64,000 nucleotides of DNA, taken from Boswellia sacra. Its lineage: Eukaryota; Streptophyta; Magnoliopsida; Sapindales; Burseraceae. This document shows positions 1 to 11,259 of this stretch, piece after piece. The position numbers were made by a program, and so were the translations under genes. The stretch covers positions 248,001-312,000 of the forward strand of contig SNVD02013667.1 of assembly GCA_013180625.2 (NCBI GenBank), read 5' to 3'. Below the pieces are notes generated by a model. The model saw only the letters and a program-made list of their open reading frames with translations. It was not told the origin of the DNA and did no database searches. Every line of letters begins with the position of its first letter. Position 1 is the stretch's first letter.

Positions 1-105
1 GGCTAAGGTAGCCTTGTGCAAAAAGTCGGTGGCTAGTGGCGTTGCGGTAGTGCCACCTACGCTCGTTATTCCAAGGGTTGAAGCCCCTAAGCCCAAGGAA
101 TACTC

Positions 106-1340
106 GGGAGGAGGGATGCCAAGGAGTTGGACAACTTCCTATGGCAAATGGAGCGCTATTTCGATGCGCTAAACTTGCTCGATGAGAAAAGTAGGGTAAA
201 CACCGCTACGCTTTACCTTACCGATCTCGCGGCAAGTTGGTGGCGTCGCAAGTATGCAGAAGTGCAGGCTGGAACGTGTATCATCAAAGCGTGGGATGAT
301 TTGAAGAAGGAGTTGAAGCGCCAATTCTATCCAGAGAATGTGGCGCATGAGGCGCGAAAAAGGATGAAGGAATTGAGACACACCCGCTCAATTGTGGAGT
401 ACGTCGAAGCGTTCTCTACACTCATGTTGCAAATTGAGAACATGAGCCAGGATGATCTCCTTTTTAACTTCATGGACGGCTTGCAACCATGGACCTACCA
501 AGAGTAGCAAAGGAGGTGAGTGAAAGACGTCGCTACTGCACTCACAATTGCGGAGACACTTGTCGACTACCATAGAGGTGAGTCTTCTAAACACATTGAA
601 ACTCCCTACGATCGTGATAGTAATGAAGAGGAGGATAGATCTCCGCGTCATCAACGTCCCTATAATGGTAGAGATAGGAGACGTGATGACCACCATAGGA
701 GAAATAATAGGAAGGAGTTATCATCTAAGTTAAAGTGTTTCTTGTGTGATGGTCCACATTGGGCGCGGGATTGCCCAAAGAGACACAAATTGAATACCAT
801 GCTCCAAGAATGTGAGGAGGCATAGGAGCCAGCACGTATGGGTGCTATGCAAGTCCTCAATTCCTTGACGCAAACCTCCACACCTCCCAAGCGATCAGAC
901 CGATCATTGATGCACTTGGAGGCACGCATCAATGGTAAGACCACAAGGGTGTTGGTCGACACAGGGGCCACACATAACTTCATTAGTACGAGTGAGGCCA
1001 AGAGGTTAGGCCTACGACTCGAGAAGGGGTGAGCACGGATAAAGGCGGCGAATGCAGAAGCCATACCCCTTGATGGAGTTGCTCGTGGGGTTAAGCTGTA
1101 ATTAGGTCCTTGGAAAGGTAAGGTCAATCTCTTCGCAGCTCCCTTAGATACTTCAGATGTGGTGTTAGACATGGACTTTTTGAGGCGCTATGATGTGATG
1201 ATATGGCCTCGATGCAATGAGGTTTGCATCTCAGAAGGTGGTCCATGCATACTTTCCATTATAGCCACGCCAAGCTCCAACACCATGCATCTAGGGGTGA
1301 TGCAATTACAAGAGGATGGTAAAGGAGTACGCATAGAGGA
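106..1340 (+). pseudogene. gypsy gag-protease polyprotein, decayed
   Basis: Segments in one reading frame from about 115 encode a retrotransposon Gag domain (WWRRKYAEV and YVEAFSTLMLQIE type motifs), an Arg/Asp-rich linker, a CX2CX4HX4C zinc knuckle at about 736-774, and a retropepsin with the active-site motif VDTGATHNF near 955-980. Downstream, VLDMDFLRRYDV fits the protease C-terminus. In-frame stops at 505-507, 823-825 and 1030-1032 break the frame, and the region before 110 is in another frame, so it cannot make a full polyprotein. After about 1340 the frame stays open to 1662 but no longer resembles pol. Confidence 0.85.
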
Positions 1341-1517
1341 AGGCTACATGGAGGGAGGCAAGATGGCGAATGGAGTTGCTAAGTACACGGGTACACAGGC
1401 GAAGGCAACCAAAAGGCAACATAAGCATGCGAGGAGGAAGCGGCGACATGGAGGAAAGACCGCTTGCTCACAACCATTGGTGCATCCTCGAAGACGCGAC
1501 GAGGGCGTCACGAAATC

Positions 1518-1530
1518 GGGTGGGGAAGGA
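1518..1530 (+). other. polypurine tract before 3' LTR
   Basis: A G/A-rich run (CGGGTGGGGAAGGA) directly abuts the LTR start TGTCACGCCCC. This is where plus-strand priming is expected in LTR retrotransposons. Confidence 0.7.
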
Positions 1531-1684
1531 TGTCACGCCCCGCGTGATACACGCATAGTTTTGCGCCAACCTTGCACCGAAGCACACGAAGGATTGGGAT
1601 TTTGGGGCAAGTGTTATAGTAAGTTGGGATCCTCGTGTCGAGAGGAATTCAATGGCGCATGAATTGGGCATGACGTTCCGAAAA

Positions 1685-1714
1685 TTTCTAGAAGGTTCCA
1701 GAACGTTCCAGAAT
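1685..1714. promoter_or_regulatory. perfect heat-shock-element array in LTR
   Basis: Six contiguous alternating pentamers follow the pattern TTCnnGAAnnTTCnnGAAnnTTCnnGAA with no mismatch. Further units follow at 1725-1734, and a three-unit site (GAAnnTTCnnGAA) lies at 1851-1863. All are upstream of the LTR TATA box. HSF binding is inferred from the consensus only. Confidence 0.6.
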
Positions 1715-2032
1715 GTTTCAGACACTTCTAGAATACTTTGAAAGGTTCTAAAAAGCTCCGAAAACGTGTAGAAGACATGAGAAGGCCCTAGAAGATCCTA
1801 GAAGACTCTGAAAAGTTTTGGAAGGTGATGGAAGAGCGTGAAAGACTTCGGAAGCTTCTAGAAGACTGTAGAGTTCTCTAGTGTCTAGGGTTCTCTAGAA
1901 ACGTCTGGAGCCTAGTAGATATTTCTAGCTAGATATTTCTAGGCTTTGTAAAATATCTAAGGATACTTCTAGAGGATGAATCAGGTGTAGACAAATGGCG
2001 CATTGTTAGCCACACGTTGAGGAGGTGCTTGC

Positions 2033-2042
2033 CTATAAATAG
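2033..2042 (+). promoter_or_regulatory. LTR TATA box
   Basis: TATAAATAGG lies inside the LTR downstream of the heat-shock-element-like arrays, in the position expected for a U3 core promoter. Confidence 0.6.
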
Positions 2043-2286
2043 GGGTGAGCACTCATTTGCAAAACAAGTCCTCTCCTTGAGAGTTTCACCAACACACTTC
2101 CTTACACACCTCTTTTATACAATTGCCTTATAAAGTAATAACACTTATACATTTTCTAACTCTCTCTTGCTTTCTTTGATCTTGCTTAGCATTGACAAGG
2201 GTTCGAAGGCTTACTTAGGTGCAAGTTCGGGTCATTGAGCACCTAAGGCCGCACGGTCTAAGCGGTGAAACAATAAGGCCGTGACA

Positions 2287-2963
2287 TAATGCTTCATTAT
2301 CAAAGGTATTAATATTTTAATTAAAGTCCTTTGTGAAAGCGAACTAGCTAATTTCTAAGTACTTGCGTCACATGATCATTTTTTTAAAATATATTTTTAA
2401 TTTCTATATCCCTCTCATTAGTTTACTAATATATTTTAAATTATCCTTCTATATATTATTCACCCTCTCTCAAGTCATCTTCATAAACACTTCATCCATA
2501 TTTTTGAGGAAAAAAAAAATAATGTGTAAGGTGGATATGTGTGTGTGTGTGTTGTTTGGGGGGGTGGGGGCAGGTGGGAGGGGGAGCGGGTGTTGTGGGG
2601 GCGGCAATACTGTTATTATTAGCTACCTTTTGAATTTGTGATATGCATGGAGTACAATTGGCTAATCGAAATAGTCACATGAGTATATATATTTAACATA
2701 TATGCTATTCCCACATCTTCAATAGAGATTAAAAAAAAAGCCTCGAAGATGTGCTATAAAATAAAGGTTAAACTTTCACTTATTATCTTATCAATAAATT
2801 ATCTTTTATTTCATTTTATTGTTTTTACTTAAGTTAATTTTGTTAGATATATTCTAATTAATAATTAAACTGTTAGATGTATTGATAGATAAATTTTTTA
2901 AGTATGATAACGTGAATTAATAGATAATGGTAGTTAAATTTAATGAATCTAGTGGGCATTATT
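2287..2963 (+). other. CXE-type upstream block, no gene
   Basis: Bases 2287-2510 match upstream DNA of other CXE copies in this window (41990-42180, 55960-56230, 60180-60360). Shared features are the run 'attttaattaaagtc', then 'aactagctaatttctaagtacttgcg' and an AT-rich stretch with 'cattcactctct'-like text. The gypsy element is inserted in this block. At 2541-2601 there is a (TG)n run followed by a strongly G-rich stretch. The remainder to 2963 is AT-rich without recognised features. Confidence 0.6.
2558..2601 (+). other. G-quadruplex-like G-rich tract
   Basis: Five or more G-runs of three to seven bases are separated by loops of one to six bases. This fits the usual G3+N1-7 pattern. No function is claimed. 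Confidence 0.6.
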
Positions 2964-5813
2964 TGTAACATCCTAAATTTCTAGTGTACATGGCATGATG
3001 TATAATGAATACATATGTATTAATATGTATTAATATACATGTCATGTATTTGAATTATAGTGTTATAAATGAAAGAATAATGGACTTAATTGAAAGAATG
3101 AAAAAAAGGAGAACTAAGTGGTTTTTTGGTCTAACGTTTGTGTATAAAAGGAGGAGAGCTCTAGAATTGTGTTATTTTCTTTCCTTTCTTTTGGCTCACA
3201 CGTTCCAACCCTTCCTGAGCTCTCTCAATCTTCTTCACATTAAGCCATCAAAAATCCAAGGCAAGGAAGGAAAGAGGAAGAAGGAAAGGGGTAAGAATCA
3301 ATTCTCTAAATAGTATACCTTGTGCTATTGTCCAATATTGTGCAAGAATTTCCTTGTGTTGTGATGTCATTATGAGAATTGTTGTGTTGTATAATAGAAA
3401 TTGTGTGAAAATATGAATTTGAATGAGAATTGAAGTAAACTAAGTAGAAGAATGAGGATACAAAGCTAGAAGTGAGAGTTTAGTCCAAATTCTGCAGTGT
3501 TTTTACACTAAACAATGCCTATTTCAAAAATTCCTAAAAATTAGGAAATGTTTTCTGGCTCTGAAAATTTTACTGATGAAAATAGACACGTCTAGGAGTG
3601 TACAGAAATTGGATTCACTCAAAAATCCAAAGTATGTGAATTATAGTGAATTTTTGAACTTCTAGTCTGAAATTTCACATTTCCCCTATCCTAGAACAGA
3701 GTAAGGACAAACGAATTTGGTTGAAGGTACAAATCTTCATAAAATTACCTAATTTTTGGTATGCAAGTTCTTCTATATGTTATCTATGACATTTTAAATT
3801 TTCATTGATTGAAGCTCTATATGAATTGCTATGAATTTTGAAAGTTGGGTTGATAAAATTGGAGCTTTTAGTTTCCAAAATAGGGCAGTTAGAAATATTT
3901 GGGTTTAAATGACTTAAGCCCCCCAAAAAGTCACAATTTTTTGGTATGGAGGTATTTATATGTGTTATATACTAGCCTGCAAAATTTTTTAGTTATTTGA
4001 ATAGTATTGCAATTCCTGTAAATTTTTAAGGCTCTACTGCTTAGTGAGATGAATGCGTTGACAAAATCGTTGGGTTAATGAATTTAGTTATTTTGAGTGG
4101 GCATATGACCTTATTTGTCTCTAAAAAATTTAAAGAGACATCTTATATGAGTGTAATGGTTCTATATGAAATCATGAGAGTTTTGGAATAGACAATTGCT
4201 TGTTAAAAATTGTTTGACTGAGTATGAATAGAAGTGGAACTAAAAAGGGAAATTAGTTCACCAATATGCATGGTGACCCTTAAAATGATTTTGTGTTGTT
4301 TTTAGGTTAAATACAAGCATCAACAAAGGAGCTGTATAAGGTAAGTGAGCTAACTATTTTGAGGCCATAATAAATTGTGTTACACTCTATGTGATGTTGT
4401 GTATTGTGACACTGTTAAATGTTAGCACTTCGATGCTTGAATTGGGATATGTTGTGATTGTACTAGAAGTTTAATATAGAGCTTCTTTTATGTGATTGAT
4501 TGTAAATTGTAAAATGTGATAAGCATACCAAAACTTAGGAAACTTAGCTCTCATAGCTTGAGGGGAGATCTGGACCATGTATTTCTCTATACGGGATTCA
4601 ATAGCATGGGCCTGGTATCGCCCGGATTGTCAGACTAGCCTTGAGCTATTTCAAGTGTAGGCATCTATGTGTATCTATACTATTTCGTATGGCATGATAG
4701 AGTCCAGTAGGACTATATGGCTGTCACCTTTAGGTGATAGTGGATTTGTGCAATGTGAGAATGTGATAAATGCTAACTACGACAATGTCTTGTGTACGGA
4801 TGTTGCCAATAGGTGGCTATGTGATATGGAACCATATAAGTGTGATATGATTGTGATATGAAAAGTCCTACCTTGGTTAGAGAGCCTTATTTCCTAAGTG
4901 ACTATAACTGATGCTATGAAAGCTTCTGAATTACGTGATGTGGACATGGTATGTGTCATTAATATAGTACCTAGTATGGTATTGTATGTGAGTCCTTAAT
5001 GTACATTGAAGGGAAATGTGTATATGTGTACGAATATCCATATGAATAATGTGTCTAGCTTAAAGAAGCTCAAGTGTGAATAAATTATGTGATTATGATT
5101 GTACATGAGGATGTGATGAATTGAGAAATGTGAACTTATTTATGTGAGAGTGAATCGACCTATAGAGGTCTAGACAGATAATTGGTGCAGGAGCACAATA
5201 TATGTGGCACAGGAGCGTAGAAGTAATCGATATGAAACTAGTTAGATAGAGAGTTGGCGCAGGTGTGCCACTCATATGGCACAGGAGCGCCAAGTTGGCA
5301 CATGGAAATGGTTACAAAATAGAGATTTGGTGCCGCTATGCCAGTTTCCTTGTGCCGGAGTGCGACCCCTGTACAATGATTTCTGGGTTATTTCTTCTTT
5401 AACAAGTTATCCTATACTTGTGCACTAAGAAATGAACAATATTCGTACTGTAGACTGAATTTTTACTGTTATGGAATATTGTAGTTGATCCACTTAACTT
5501 ACTTACTAAGTTTTACTCATTAAATTATTGTGTGCCTCAAGTTAACAGTAGACTGGGAGCTAGATGGAGGACATTTGGCAATACTGAAGGAGTTGCTTTG
5601 ACAACCACGGACTGCTGCCATATATTAAAATAACCATACTGTAGAAATTCTTTTGATTTTGGATGTACATATATATAGTAAAATACTGTGGTTGTGATTA
5701 GGAACTCTGTATTTGATAATACTCAATACAAATTTTGAAAGAAATAATAGAGTTCACTATTAAATGACTGTTTAAATGTTACATTCTGTATGCATAGTAT
5801 TGGTAGTGTGACA
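2964..5813 (+). mobile_element. solo LTR, long gypsy-type (2850 bp), TSD TTATT
   Basis: The segment starts TGTAACATCC, ends GTGTGACA, and is flanked by the same five bases TTATT at 2959-2963 and 5814-5818. It has a TATA box at about 3143 (TATAAAAG), only some 180 bp from the left end, so most of the LTR would be R-U5. Near 5165-5350 short units around 'ggcacaggagcgcc' recur. There is no coding region, no internal domain and no second LTR, which is the pattern left by LTR-LTR recombination. The family is probably a long-LTR chromovirus (Tekay/Del type), but that is inference. Confidence 0.75.
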
Positions 5814-6601
5814 TTATTATCATTAATATTGAGTCTTCAAGGGGGAGTTCAGGTGGTCGAGGGGACAGGGCCTTGGTGCATTCAGCTGCAGCAAGCAAGT
5901 TCATGCCCTCGTGGTGAAAACTTAAAAATTCCACCTTAGTTGTCAACTGAGAAATATGATCTATAAATGTGTAACAATTCAATTAAATTACTTGTTCATA
6001 AATGAAGTAACACAGGTTATGTCTCGCTTCAGCTGATTAATTTGGAAGATGAATCATGGATGATATCATGCAATGAATCATAGATGCTGTTATTTTGCAT
6101 TAATTGATGATTATTATGATTAGTTTTACCTAGTCTAAGATTCCATTATCGCCCATCCTGTGTCGAAACCTGCATGATCGTAATACATCTCTTCATCAAA
6201 CATGGGATTGATAACGAAAGTCATTCAACTCATTGTATCAGATTCAGAAAAGCAAGTGCTTTTTGTTAAGTTTACATAAACTTCTCATTGTGGTGGCTAC
6301 GTGCTGCTGCTACGCGTGGTTGTTAACTTAAGGATGATAAGATATCCACCACTTCAATAATTATATATATATGTATATCACAAATCCCCAAAAAATTAAT
6401 GTTATCATAAAATTAAGGTAGTGTCTATTACTAAGTTTAAGTTAGATGTTAATTCAATAATTTATTTAACGATTAAAAATTGATTAAAAAAGGCAATTTA
6501 TTATTTAAAATCATTAAAAATATAGTATCAAATTGATCAATTTATGTTAACGATTTAGATAGAAGTTCCTGGCATTTTGTATGTCTTTCCACAAGGGGGT
6601 G
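5814..6601. other. intergenic; possible SINE-like segment
   Basis: No gene is supported. A non-AT-rich stretch at about 5835-5935 has an A-box-like 'gttcaggtgg' and a B-box-like 'agttcatgccc' about 40-50 bases apart, resembling a tRNA-derived SINE head. No clear poly-T or A tail or target duplication was found. The rest is AT-rich. Confidence 0.3.
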
Positions 6602-6935
6602 TGATGATCCGTTGTTTGATCGGTGACTGATCATCCGAACTTGGCAAGCTCTGACGACTGTAGAGTGCTGGTTTTTGTTACCGAAAGGGATTTGTAGGGG
6701 ATGGGACTATTACGAGAAGTTGAAAGAGAGTGGAGTGGGAGGTGCTGTGGAGATTATGGAGTCTGAAGGAGAGGATTATGTCGATGTGTTCCATTTGTTT
6801 GATCCCACTTGTGATATTATTGTGGCTTTGCTCAAGCAAATTTCTTCTTCATCAGTCAAAATAAGGCCTGAATATTATCGGGTTTCTCATGATTGTTTGC
6901 CCTGTTTACCAATTTTTTCTTCTGTTATATGCTAG
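6602..6935 (+). pseudogene. carboxylesterase (CXE) 3' fragment
   Basis: Homology to the C-terminal third of the intact CXE at 43985 starts at 'gatgatccgttg' (codons for DDPL) and runs through a DYYEKLKESGVGGAVEI stretch to the end. An ORF opens only from 6675, because the part carrying the catalytic Asp region is shifted. Where the family has GE(G/D)H, this copy reads GEDYVDVF, so the catalytic His is displaced or lost. Nothing upstream encodes the N-terminal two thirds. It is a dead 3' remnant from an earlier duplication. Confidence 0.8.
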
Positions 6936-7080
6936 TATCAGCTGTACTCGGACTTGATAATTCAACTTAGCTATTGGTAAACAAAGTTTATTGATTTATG
7001 CATGATTTTACTTCAATAAAATATATTATACACGTATATTAAATCTTGGTTGTCATTAAAATGTAAGGAATAGTTGACCG

Positions 7081-7945
7081 TGGAAGTTCTGGAGGTATGC
7101 AGTTATAAGAAATAAAACAGTAAACTGTAAAGTAAATCGGCACAGGAGGATTTTACGTGGTTCGATTATAAAACCTACATCCACGGACAGCTATGGAGCT
7201 GCAATTCACTAAGTTCTTGTTTGTACAATCTTTAGGATTTTTTACAATGTTGACTCACTCTCATACACTGACCTAATCTTTGTAAAACAAAATCTCGCCA
7301 AGATCTTAAACTCAAGTGACACTGCCCACTCTCTGTCGTAGATAACTTAACAACACGTTGTTAAGTTATATATAACAAACCATGTCTGACACTGAATTAC
7401 ATAAACACTTAACCCCCAAGTTATCCCAAATGTCTACTAACTCATACAGACCTAATCAACAACTCATTACGATTTCTACCTCTCATACATGAATCAAAGA
7501 CTCAAAGAATCAAACCAATAAAGACATTCTAATTTGCGTTGAAGCTCTCTTCTTGATTGTTGGAATGCTGAAACAAAAACTCACACAACACACCACATAA
7601 TCAGCATACTCCGTTATGTAGAAATAACTTTGTGTATATAGTGGTGTGCCTGGACGAAATCTCCTAGAAATCAGGTAAAAATCTAAATCAAAATCACATT
7701 AGGATTAGGAGAAATAAAATAAGAAGTGTTATAATTAAACTCCTAAAGGAATTAGGACAAATAAATATTCTTTTATTCTAATTAGGATACTATATCATAA
7801 TCTAAAGAGATATTTATTATAAATCAAATACTTCCTAAAATATAATTCTAGAAACAGTAAAATAAGAAACAAAATAATATTCTTGTTTTATCACAAGTTG
7901 GACAAAAATCATCATGTGCATGGCACATGCATGTTGACACCAACA
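7081..7945 (-). repeat. 3' LTR of Sirevirus-type element
   Basis: This segment matches 15325-16190 along its length, including the shared 'gcacatgcatgttgacaccaaca' end. It starts TGGAAG and ends CCAACA on the + strand. It is followed at once by 'atctccccctttttgac', the complement of an A/G-rich polypurine tract, which identifies it as the 3' LTR. Confidence 0.92.
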
Positions 7946-8480
7946 ATCTCCCCCTTTTTGACAACTTGTGATGAAAACACCAAACTGTTTCTGATCAAAG
8001 AAAATCACATATGATAAGTTAATCATAACAATAAGCTATCATGATATAGCAAACAAAAAAATATAATGTGTAAAGAAATAACATGTGTGCTGTTACAAAA
8101 CTCATAATAGAACACTGTCAGAGTTTGTATATCCTGCAAATAAACTGAAGTTTAACAAACTTGTCAAACAGTAATGCAATCAGATCATGATTAGAGCAAA
8201 AACATCTACGCAAAACACTCATCAAATCAATAAAACACAAACACAGGAAAAACACAAAGTGTCAATATAGTTCGAATGCACATACAAGCAAGCATAAGCA
8301 TAAGAAGTTCTTCTTACTCCCCCTTACTCCTTACTTACATCCCAAGCAACAAATAGAAACAAAACATAAGTAAACACAGTTATATCAAAAACAACAAAAC
8401 TAAAAGAGATAAACAAAAAGATCAGAAAACTCCAGAAAACTCTCTTATCTCCCCCTTGATTTCAGCACAAGTGCCAAAAG
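7946..8480 (-). other. polypurine tract region with multiple PPT-like motifs
   Basis: Read on the minus strand, AAAAAGGGGGAGAT abuts the LTR. Further GGGGGAG or GGGGGA motifs occur near 8318-8332 and 8450-8458, and one more near 10690. Repeated PPT-like motifs ahead of the 3' LTR are a known Sirevirus feature. No coding is seen in this stretch. Confidence 0.65.
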
Positions 8481-10430
8481 CACTTAACGAAGTCTGGGAG
8501 ACTTTCGAACAGGAGGGGAAGATGACCTGCCAGGACGCTTATTGAATCTTCCAGCCTTCTCTTTATATCTCTTCCTAGTTGTGGTAGGAGTTGGCTGCTT
8601 AGAAGCTGTAGGAGCAGGTGGTTCTTCAGCTGTGTCAAAAGAGGTGGTAGTGACTTTAGCTACAACTTTGTGAATCTCCTTCTCAAGTCTTTCTGCACTG
8701 GTTTGTATTGTGGGTAACTTAACAGCAGGTTGTTGAGTGGGAACCAGTGATTCTGCGGCAAGTATAGGTGGTGGAGATGAGGCTGGTGTAGTTGTTTATT
8801 CAGCATGAGAAGGTATCTGAATGTGTTCTTCCTTAGGTTATGCTGCAGGTGATGAGGTTGGAGCTTCAGGTGGTGGTGAATCATGATGCTCTGCTTCTGG
8901 GATTGGAGAAACAGGAGGATCATTTTCAACACGTGGTGAAGGCAAGTTCATCTCAGATTTTGCTTGTGCTGGTACATCTGATAATGACTCATCTCTCAGT
9001 TCAGGGGCTGCTGATTCAATTTTCTTCTTCTTCTTATCAAATGATTTCTTCACCATTTCAACTCTCCTCTTTCTTGTCAATTTTCGTCCCTTAGCAATTG
9101 ACTTGATTTTCTTTTGCTTCTGCAGTTTTTTTTGCTGTTATATCTATCTCAACAGTAGTCTATGCAGATTGTCTTGCTATAAGAATTTGTTCAGCTTCTG
9201 CAGGCAGTGGTGCTTCTGGTTCAAGTATTTGCTCAGCTGACTTCTCAAGAACCACATTCTCAGTTTCCATTGGCTGTGGCTCTTCTTTAGTACTAGAATG
9301 TCCTCCAAATTTTGCCTCTAAAACAGCTATTTGGCTTTGATATCTTTCAAATCCTGCATAATTTCTGTCAAAGCAGAGTTTATCAAAGCAAGCTGTTTTT
9401 CAACATTTTTCATTTGATTTGTCCTGACTCTTTTTGGCTTTGGTTCAGGTGCAGACAAGTCAGACTTATCATGCAATCGAAGCAGAAAGCCCTTTGTAAT
9501 GGACTTAGACAGAATTTCAGTATGTTCGTTAGGACTAACAGGAATACTATTCTGTGCTAAAATTCTTTGGATCAAGCATGGAAAAACAAGCAAGTGATAG
9601 TCAGAATGATATAGACCTATCTAAACTATCACCTTATAAGCTAGCAAGCCAAAATTAATTGGTCGATTGGTGCCCAAATAGTACGAAAATTTCACTTTAT
9701 TCTCTCTAACTTGATTTTGATAGGAAGAGGGAAGCCAATTGAATTGTGCAATCTTATGCATCACTCTATATTTCTTCCTAAGGTATTACTGGTCTATACC
9801 ATCTCTCGGTTTCCATTCAATATGTGTTTGACCAGTCAATTCCTTAATCACTTCAGCCATGTTAAATTCCTCATCTAAAGAATGCAAACTGCCTGTAGGA
9901 ATATCCAGAAAAGTGTTTATGACATTCGGAGAGAATTTCACAAACTTTTCTCTACAATAAACCTTGTGATAATGAAAGCTTTTTGGGTCATCAATGGCAG
10001 TAGAGATATTTGCATAGAATTCTTGAATTAAAGACTTCACAGGGGGTAGGAAGTTGTTTACCATATGAGTCCAATAGATAGACTCAAGCAACTCACTCAG
10101 GCTATAGGTGTTGAAATCAGGAAGCTTTATCGGCCTTTCCATTTGCAATTTCCTTTGTGAAGTGTACTTCACGAATTTCTGCTTGATGTCGGTTGTGAGA
10201 AACTGGTTGTACTTCGGCTTAACTTTGTCTTTCATTTTCCTCACTGGAACTTGCTCATCCTCACTCATGGCTGGATTAATAGAAACCTCTGTATAAGGTT
10301 GTTGAGACTGAGATGATGGTGCACTGTTGCTCCTGTTGTAACTAGAGTCGCTTTAAGAAGATGAAGAACTATTGGTCTTTGAAGTTTCATGTGTGGCCGC
10401 TATTGTTAGGGTTTCCTGGTCTGCAACAAT
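8480..10430 (-). pseudogene. env-like/extra ORF of the Sirevirus, decayed
   Basis: An ORF of 160 codons (10268-9786) begins MSEDEQVPVRKMKDK and contains a conserved-looking segment (YREKFVKFSPNVINTFLDIP type). That segment is familiar from large uncharacterised ORFs next to plant retrotransposons ('putative plant transposon protein'). Coding-like sequence continues in pieces to about 8480 with Pro/Ser/Glu-rich text and Lys/Arg-rich tracts. N-terminal coding may extend to about 10430 with one stop. It lies downstream of pol where Sireviruses carry an env-like gene. No signal peptide or obvious transmembrane helix was seen, so an envelope role is not supported by the sequence itself. Confidence 0.6.
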
Positions 10431-11259
10431 TTCACAGAGTAGAGAGAGAAAAATAGGACGAGGCACAATAGAGAAACTGTTGTTGGAGTATGGTATGAAC
10501 AGGAGAAGCCATAAGCAATTTCGTAATATACTGGGCTGATTTAAAAAATTTTGTTTTTAACAAAAAAATTGATGTTAATTTCCTTTCCAAAAACCATTTC
10601 ATAACTGGCATTAATGAATAAAAATTCAAAATTTGATTCCTATTAGAATAAGGAATTCTAATAGAATTAGGATTCCTGCCACTGAAACTTCTCCCCCTCA
10701 ATTCAATAATGCTGACATGATATTTTTGACACATGAACACACAAGAAAATCAAATTTCGGATAAACACAAAGAGCATCGTATATTATGAAAAACATAACA
10801 GAAAACAGTTAAAAATAACATAACAACAATATCTGGATATCATATCAATCATTCTAAGAAAGCATATTCCAGAGTTGTTTTATTTACTTTTAATTAATTT
10901 ATCACTTAGTCCAATTGAGTGATCAACTTGAGCATGATTCTTACACACACAAAAGTTAGTCTCAATGTGGATTTTCTAAATAAATACAGTAGCTTTCGCA
11001 CATGTATAAAGGTAGCCATTTTCCATTTGAGTGGGTAACCTCACCATATTTCCTAGATATAATAAAGTTACTCTCAATGGATGGCTTTCACACATCATAT
11101 ACTAGTAGCCCTCTTTGTATTTTTCATTTTTAAACCAGTATTTTACCATTCACACAATTTTATAACACAACTCACATATGCTTAATTAGAAGAAAATTTA
11201 TGACATTGCAGATACAAATAACATAACAGTAAGCAGTGTTTATTTAGATAACTGACAGA
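10431..11259. other. non-coding spacer inside Sirevirus
   Basis: AT-rich DNA between the RNase H end and the env-like ORF. One PPT-like motif ('ctccccctc' on +) lies at about 10690. No supported gene. Confidence 0.5.

Larger units (their letters stand above)
1..2286 (+). mobile_element. Ty3-gypsy LTR retrotransposon, 3' portion (gag-protease type)
   Basis: The element enters from the left edge, so its 5' LTR is outside the window. Visible order is gag, zinc knuckle, aspartic protease, a short non-conserved stretch, polypurine tract (1518-1530) and 3' LTR (1531-2286). No reverse transcriptase, RNase H or integrase motif lies between protease and polypurine tract, so the copy is internally deleted or belongs to a non-autonomous gag-pro family. 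It sits inside a CXE-type upstream block that resumes at 2287. A target-site duplication cannot be checked because the left end is missing. Confidence 0.85.
1531..2286 (+). repeat. 3' LTR of the gypsy element (756 bp)
   Basis: The LTR starts TGTCACG and ends CGTGACA, a 7-bp inverted terminal match with canonical TG...CA ends. It follows a polypurine tract and contains a TATA box (TATAAATAGG, about 2033). Positions 1670-1960 are built of short degenerate repeats of CTAGAAG and TTCCAGAA type that include heat-shock-element arrays. Only one LTR is in the window, so the ends are inferred from motifs, not from comparing two copies. Confidence 0.75.

Noticed and set aside
2363..3313. ORFs of 92 and 102 codons upstream of and within the solo LTR
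   Set aside because: The first covers low-complexity AT- and G-rich DNA. The second lies in the LTR leader and has no domain.
5777..5783. TGTTACA as the right end of the solo LTR
   Set aside because: It mirrors the TGTAACA start, but its following bases (TTCTG) do not match the left flank. The end at 5813 gives an exact TTATT duplication.
8660..9094. His/Leu-rich and other ORFs overlapping the Sirevirus extra ORF
   Set aside because: They are shadows in wrong frames of the low-complexity Pro/Ser/Glu region.
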